NCBI GenBank assembly: GCA_028819575.1
Contig: JAPPLB010000141.1
Coordinates: 1-64,000 of the forward strand
Direction of reading: 5' to 3'
From: Bryobacterales bacterium
Lineage (GTDB): Bacteria; Acidobacteriota; Terriglobia; Bryobacterales; UBA6623
Length of the DNA stretch: 64,000 nucleotides
The translations under genes were made by a program, and so were the position numbers. Of the stretch, positions 58,921-64,000 are shown one piece after another (the stretch's first letter is position 1; the number at the start of each line of letters is the position of its first letter). Below the pieces are notes generated by a model. The model saw nothing but the letters and a program-made list of their open reading frames with translations. It searched no databases and was not told where the DNA came from.

Positions 58921-60410
58921 TAATTCCTGCTCTTCTGCCGCAACGTTTCGAAGTACTTCTGCACGTAGCGGCGATAGGCATAGGGTATTTCGTCTCGACT
59001 CACGCGACCACCAGGGTCGCGATGCCCCGCAGCGGTCGGAGAATAGGGTGTTCGAAGCTGCTGCGGAACAGCCTCGGTCTCGATCAGCACCTCACCGGAC
59101 ATGTCTTCGGCCCTCTGCTGATAGAGTTCACTGAGTTCGCCCATGACCTGCATTTGCTCGGCGGCGCTCAGTTCCTTGCTCCCGTCCTTGCTCCCGGCCG
59201 AGGACACACTGGACCCTTCCGGCGAAGCCGCCGAGCTTTCGCTGCCCGAGTCACCTTGGGTCAGTTCCTGAGGCGCCTCGGGGGCTGCTCCGCTGGCGCT
59301 TTCGGCATCCGCGCCGCTTTGTCCGGAATCGGGCGCCTCCGCCGCCGTTTTCTGGCCTGACTTCGCACCTTCAGCGGGTGAAGGCTGACCTGATTGCTGC
59401 TCGGAAGAGTCACCCGGGTCCGAACCCGACGGCGGGTCCATACTCAAACTCGAAAGCATATTGCGAAAAGCATCTTCAAGGCGCGAGAGCAAATCGTTCG
59501 ATGCTTCGTTCTCCGCGCCCTGTCCGGCCGATCCCGCTTCCGCATTGGGATCACTTTCCCTGCTCTGCTGAGAAGGATCCCTCGACTCGGAGTCCTCCTG
59601 TTCTTCGCCGCCTTCGCCCGAGCCAGCGGCGAGCTCGTCTCCAAATTCGTCGTCTATCGAGAGCCCCTCCACTTCGGGCAATGCCGATGACCCTTCACCA
59701 AGCGCATCTCCTGTCGGCGCCTCGCCTTCGATCACGTCCGGTACGGGATCGGGCTCAGCCGTGTTCGGCGACTTCTCCAGCTTGCTTTCCTTGCGCAGCG
59801 ACTGTGACGGCTCCTCTCCGTGACTCCTTGCCTCCATCGAATCCTCACGCCGCAGTTCATGGCCCGCATCGGCATAAAGCGCTGGCGCCTCAATCGGGAT
59901 GAGCGACGGCTGCAACGAAAAACTCGATTGCGACCCGTAGCGGATGCCCAGCAGAACCAGAAGCAATAGCAGCATCGCCGCGAACGCATACCCGGATCTC
60001 GGAACCTCCAGGGGCAGAGCCACCGCCAAGTCGCCTGACGACGCCAGGGGAGCTGCCTGCTCCCTCTGAACCCGCGCAAGCGGACCGGCCTCGGACGGAT
60101 GCAGCGCGAAATAGTAGGCCGTTGAGATTTGATCGTCCGTCTCCCATGCCGAATCGACACGCTGCGCGACACCATAGTGGGACGGGCGCCCGCGCAACCA
60201 ACGATAGCCCCCGGCCATAAAGCCGGCCGCCGCGAAAACAACGATCAGGTCGACCGGCAGCCAATCTGTCCCGAAGACTGCGACCAGCAGCGGACCGAGC
60301 AAAGCAATGGTCCCAGCGAGGGCAATCTCACGAAACGTCGACTGAGTGACCGCGCGAGTGTGAGCACGCTCCACCGTCTTCATCACCGGGTCCGAACCTG
60401 ACACTGACAT
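58920..60410 (-). CDS. Membrane protein with long acidic Ser/Gly/Glu-rich linker, MoxR-associated
   Basis: 496 aa; N-terminal TM segments; low-complexity middle; abuts moxR with 1-bp overlap. Confidence 0.7.
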   Translation of the reverse strand: MSVSGSDPVMKTVERAHTRAVTQSTFREIALAGTIALLGPLLVAVFGTDWLPVDLIVVFAAAGFMAGGYRWLRGRPSHYGVAQRVDSAWETDDQISTAYYFALHPSEAGPLARVQREQAAPLASSGDLAVALPLEVPRSGYAFAAMLLLLLVLLGIRYGSQSSFSLQPSLIPIEAPALYADAGHELRREDSMEARSHGEEPSQSLRKESKLEKSPNTAEPDPVPDVIEGEAPTGDALGEGSSALPEVEGLSIDDEFGDELAAGSGEGGEEQEDSESRDPSQQSRESDPNAEAGSAGQGAENEASNDLLSRLEDAFRNMLSSLSMDPPSGSDPGDSSEQQSGQPSPAEGAKSGQKTAAEAPDSGQSGADAESASGAAPEAPQELTQGDSGSESSAASPEGSSVSSAGSKDGSKELSAAEQMQVMGELSELYQQRAEDMSGEVLIETEAVPQQLRTPYSPTAAGHRDPGGRVSRDEIPYAYRRYVQKYFETLRQKSRN

Positions 60411-60715
60411 CAGACGAAAAAACGAAAACCTATTATAGTGTCACGTTCCCGGTGATACTCCCCGTTCGCTCATCCGCCCCGCGGCGCCCTGGCTGACAAT
60501 ACCGCGCCCACAGCCTCTTCGGGCAAGAGCAGTTCCAACTATACTCATCGAACCTCTTGCTAGAACGGTCGTCCCGAATGCTTCAAAAATCCGGTGCACA
60601 ACCGCGACACACGTGAGCGGCCACTTCTCTTGAAGCCCCTCGTGAACGGCCTGGATACTCTCCCCAGTCAGGCCGCCGCGTATCAACCAAACTCAGTAAT
60701 TCAAGCCCACCTCGC

Positions 60716-60721
60716 TATAAT
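60716..60721 (+). promoter_or_regulatory. TATAAT -10 element 6 nt upstream of the thyX-like ATG
   Basis: cctcgcTATAATctggcgATG. Confidence 0.5.
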
Positions 60722-60727
60722 CTGGCG

Positions 60728-62194
60728 ATGGTGGCGCAACCGGACGCCTCAGCTCCAGCTCGTCGGGTGATCGTGGTGGCGCCGATGCCGCCGGAGAAGA
60801 GTGCCTATGCACTGGCGCGCTATAGCCGGTCGCCGGATTCGATCACGCAGAGTTTAGAGTGGGTCCGGGGACACGATTCAGCGAAGTTTCTCGACAGCTT
60901 CTATTTCCAGTACGGCCACGCCTCGATCGCCGACCTCGGCCATACGATCTTCTGCTTCGAGGGCATCTCGGAGCTGGCGGCGATCGAAATCGAAGACGAG
61001 CAGCTCTGGGACGGACAGGCGAAATCGAGCCGCTACCAGGATTTCTCCAAGGGCAACATCGTCACGCCTCCCGAACTGCTCGACACCGGAGGAGAGGCCG
61101 TTTACCGCGCGGCGGCGGAGAAACTGCTCGACACCTACCTCGATATCCACCGGCGTCTGGTGGAGCACCTGACCGAAAAGCATCCCCGTCCTGAAAAGAT
61201 GAAGGCGGGCGCATACAAGCGGACGATCGCAGCCCGCGCCTTCGATGTTTCGCGCTATCTGCTTTGGCTGGGGATCTCGACCAACATCGGACAGGTCACC
61301 AGCATCCGTACCCTCGAAAAGCAGATGCAGCGCTTGGGGGCTTCAGACTACAGGGAGGTACGGGACCTCGCCGCTGAGATGCACGAGGCCTGTGCGACAC
61401 CACCGGGATGCCCGTGGTATCCGGAGCAGGATCAAGAGCCGTTGGCGCCGACGTTGGCGAAATACGCCGAGCCGGATCTGCGCTCGAAAGCCTCACGCGA
61501 GAAGGTCGCCGCCTGGGCACAACAGAACCTCAATCTTGCAGGCGATGCCGAACTGCCAGACGTAGATCTCATCCGCCCGACAGACCCGCTCGATGAGACG
61601 GCGGCGACGCTGCTCTATGCCGTGACGCCGCATCCGTTCCGGGTCATCCTCGACGAGGTCAGCGGCTGGAGCCGCGCAAGGCGGCGGGAGGTGCTCGACG
61701 TGGCTCTGGAAGACCGCCACCGGCGCGACGAGCTGCTCCGCGAGTTCTGCAGCGGCTACAGCTACGTGTTCGATATCGTGTGCGACATCGGCGCTTATCG
61801 AGACTTACATCGGCATCGGCGCTGCCAGCAAATCCGCCAGAAGTTCACGGGGCGGCTCGGGCATGACCGGCCGGCGCTCGTGGATGAGGCGGGTGTCGGG
61901 CATCTGTATGACCAGGCGTTGGCGGATGCGGCGGAGGCCCGCAGGAAGCTGGCGGAGCAGTCGGACACGGCGACGCACTACCTGCTGCCGTTCGCAGCGC
62001 GCATGCGATCACTCTACAAGATGGATTTCGCCGAGGCAGAGTACATCGCACGGGTCCGCTCGGGCGTGAAGGGTCATATCTCCTACCGTACCGTGGCCTG
62101 GAAGATGCGCGAGCGCATCATGGAACGAGAGCCGGAACTTGGCGCACTGGTGGACGCCACACCACCGGAAGTGGAAGACGCATTGACGCGGTAG
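60728..62194 (+). CDS. ThyX-superfamily protein with two ThyX-like halves
   Basis: 488 aa; YGHASIADLGHTIFCFEGISELAAIEIEDEQLWDGQAKSSRYQDF in first half, DLHRHRRCQQIRQKF in second half. Confidence 0.85.
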   Translation: MVAQPDASAPARRVIVVAPMPPEKSAYALARYSRSPDSITQSLEWVRGHDSAKFLDSFYFQYGHASIADLGHTIFCFEGISELAAIEIEDEQLWDGQAKSSRYQDFSKGNIVTPPELLDTGGEAVYRAAAEKLLDTYLDIHRRLVEHLTEKHPRPEKMKAGAYKRTIAARAFDVSRYLLWLGISTNIGQVTSIRTLEKQMQRLGASDYREVRDLAAEMHEACATPPGCPWYPEQDQEPLAPTLAKYAEPDLRSKASREKVAAWAQQNLNLAGDAELPDVDLIRPTDPLDETAATLLYAVTPHPFRVILDEVSGWSRARRREVLDVALEDRHRRDELLREFCSGYSYVFDIVCDIGAYRDLHRHRRCQQIRQKFTGRLGHDRPALVDEAGVGHLYDQALADAAEARRKLAEQSDTATHYLLPFAARMRSLYKMDFAEAEYIARVRSGVKGHISYRTVAWKMRERIMEREPELGALVDATPPEVEDALTR

Positions 62195-62367
62195 GCGCAC
62201 GGAGTTGTTGCTCTGATGACCGTCGCCGACCGGGAACGCCATTCCCGGGGGCGCCGGGAAACCGTTGCGGCACTACAGCTAACGAGGAAGTCCTCAGACC
62301 GACAAACAGGACAACTGATCGCCGCGTCAACTTGACTCGAATGTGAACCTTGGCAGCGCAGAAAAAA

Positions 62368-62766
62368 CTAGCGGCTGAGGGCTTGATAGAGCAGGCCCAA
62401 GACCGGAGCGGCCACCAACGCAACGAGCGGCCAGATCACGCGCCAGATCACTCGTTGCAGGAGGTCAATCCGCTCGGACTGGGCGTCGATCCGCTCGGAC
62501 TGGGCGTCGATCCGCTCGGACTGGGCTTTGATTTCAGCTTTGACCTCAGCGATCTGGGCATCAATCCGGGCGCTCAGGGCATCGATCCGGGTGCTTTGGG
62601 CATCGATGCGGGCACCCAGGGCATCGATCTTGGCTCCGAGAACAGCGATGACATTCTGCCCGCTCAGATCCCGGATTTCCTCGATGGCGGCATGGACCAC
62701 TCGGGGGTCGGGTTCGGGACTGCTCAGAGCGAGATAGATGGCTTCGGTGGCGCTTTCAGCAGCCAT
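62368..62766 (-). CDS. Coiled-coil protein with C-terminal TM anchor
   Basis: 132 aa; heptads RIDAQSERIDAQSERIDAQSERID; C-terminal hydrophobic VIWPLVALVAAPVLGLLYQAL. Confidence 0.7.
   Translation of the reverse strand: MAAESATEAIYLALSSPEPDPRVVHAAIEEIRDLSGQNVIAVLGAKIDALGARIDAQSTRIDALSARIDAQIAEVKAEIKAQSERIDAQSERIDAQSERIDLLQRVIWRVIWPLVALVAAPVLGLLYQALSR
62468..62530. repeat. 21-bp tandem repeat (atccgctcggactgggcgtcg), ~3 units, degenerating downstream to ~62636
   Basis: Consecutive near-identical 21-mers in the coiled-coil CDS. Confidence 0.9.
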
Positions 62767-62913
62767 GATCGCACTCCATCATAGCACCTCCGAGAAGCAG
62801 CCCCTTCTCTTTCGGGCACTCTATTGCCGTTGTCCCGTGAGGCGCCCGACGGCTTTCCGCTCCGACCTCAAAACCCGCCGGGACCGGCGGGAAATCCTAT
62901 TGAAAGATCACGG

Positions 62914-63591
62914 TCAGAAGGCTTTCCTGGTCAGCCGGTGGACGTCAAAGGAGGCCGTATCAGCAATGGCCATCACGGCCATCACGCCCGCTTGGATCGG
63001 ATCGCTCACCACGAGGTCCGACGCGTCGGGAACGCTTCCGGCCATATTCAAACAGATGACGATCAGACCCTTGTCTCGCACCTCACGAACCGCGTCTTCG
63101 ATTTCTCCGCCCATCAACGCCCCGGCGAGAACCAGCGCCCGCGCACGCGGCAGGCGCGCCACGGCCTTGACCGCTTCCGCGACCTGCGCTTCTCCGACCA
63201 GAGGAATCGTGTCGACCGAGATCCGTTCTCCGCGAAGATTGTGACGATCCGCCTCGGCGACCGCGCCGACCGCGACTTGTCCGACCTGAGCCCCGCCGCC
63301 GATGATGATCAAGCGCTTGCCGAAGACACGCTTGAGAGTGTGCTGCTCGGCTACGCGAGCCACTTCGGGCAGTTCCTTCAACTGCTTGATGATCGGGTCA
63401 AGATCGTCGACACCGCCAATTTCAAAGAAGACGGTCTCGATCGGCTTGCGGCTGTCGAGGATCGCCACCCAGGTGATGTTGCCACCGGCGCGCGCGATGA
63501 TGCCGGTGAGCTGATGCAATACACCCAGCTCGTTCCTGACCTCGGCGACCAAGCCTCTCGTCGTGTTCTCTTCGTGGGCTTCCTGGTCCAT
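62914..63591 (-). CDS. ACT-domain protein with DUF5612-like C-terminus
   Basis: 225 aa; LVAEVRNELGVLHQLTGIIARAGGNITWVAIL ACT fold; C-terminal GLIVICLNMAGSVPDASDLVVSDPIQAGVMAVMAIAD. Confidence 0.7.
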   Translation of the reverse strand: MDQEAHEENTTRGLVAEVRNELGVLHQLTGIIARAGGNITWVAILDSRKPIETVFFEIGGVDDLDPIIKQLKELPEVARVAEQHTLKRVFGKRLIIIGGGAQVGQVAVGAVAEADRHNLRGERISVDTIPLVGEAQVAEAVKAVARLPRARALVLAGALMGGEIEDAVREVRDKGLIVICLNMAGSVPDASDLVVSDPIQAGVMAVMAIADTASFDVHRLTRKAF

Positions 63592-63738
63592 TGAGCTGCA
63601 CCCAAGCGCAGGCAGCGCGCTGCAACGAACGCCGCCGAAGTACCTCCAGTATAGCCAGCGGCTTCAGACGGACCTCGCGGAAGGCGTCCGGTATAATGCC
63701 CTTCGCCACCATTCCGCCTCTTCGAGAGGAACCTCGTA

Positions 63739-64000
63739 ATGACTCCAATCTATTCACGCCGCCGCATGATGTCCATGCTGGGAGCTGCAGCTCTCGGTTC
63801 GTCCGTTCGCTTGTCCGGAGCCGCCGGCAAAACCATGAGGGGCGCCTTCATCATCATGGCTACCCCTTATACCGAGGCGAAGGAAGTCGATTACGAGGAT
63901 TTGGCCGGCGAGGTCGACTTCCTCCATCGCTGCGGAGTACAAGGCATGGTGTGGCCACAATTCGCCAGCGAGTATCCCTACCTGAAAAAAGAGGAGCGCT
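63739..64000 (+). CDS. Dihydrodipicolinate synthase-family protein with Tat-like signal (partial, runs off window)
   Basis: MTPIYSRRRMMSMLGAAALGSS...; GAFIIMATPYTEAKEVDYEDLAGEVDFLHRCGVQGMVW. Confidence 0.8.
   Translation, partial: MTPIYSRRRMMSMLGAAALGSSVRLSGAAGKTMRGAFIIMATPYTEAKEVDYEDLAGEVDFLHRCGVQGMVWPQFASEYPYLKKEER

Noticed and set aside
60441-60686. 81-aa minus-strand ORF upstream of the thyX-like gene
   Set aside because: No recognisable domain and overlaps the probable promoter region; left unannotated.

Overview
64 kb window of a GC-rich bacterial chromosome. Gene content suggests an acidobacterium-like organism (Oar-type TonB receptors with carboxypeptidase-like N-termini, VWFA-type secreted proteins, a GWxTD domain, DUF3604); this taxonomic call is inference. 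About 45 CDSs can be supported. Housekeeping genes include DUF1385-prfA-prmC, uvrC, tatA/tatC and a thyX-like gene. There is also a merR-copA metal module, a blaI-M56 module, redox genes (di-heme peroxidase, CuA cupredoxin plus di-heme cytochrome, fused indolepyruvate:ferredoxin oxidoreductase, OYE-like enzyme) and transport and outer-membrane genes. I found no tRNA, rRNA, CRISPR array, prophage or transposase. The strongest unexplained structure is an interspersed ~180-bp repeat with ~20-bp terminal inverted repeats (TAGCCTGCATTTCTCACCAC...GTGGTGAGAAATGCAGGCTA). At least 11 full, deleted or partial copies are present. Copies fill intergenic gaps, often begin exactly at the stop codon of the neighbouring gene, and one interrupts an SDR gene remnant. 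A second subfamily carries a variable number of CACGARN heptamers. Other notable items are a two-domain ThyX-like protein with its signature motif split between halves, a porin/CuA/di-heme cassette, a Tyr/Asp-rich motif shared by TatA and TatC, an M56-GWxTD fusion, a 21-bp VNTR encoding coiled-coil heptads, and apparently leaderless promoters. All calls come from reading the sequence and the ORF track; no database search was run.
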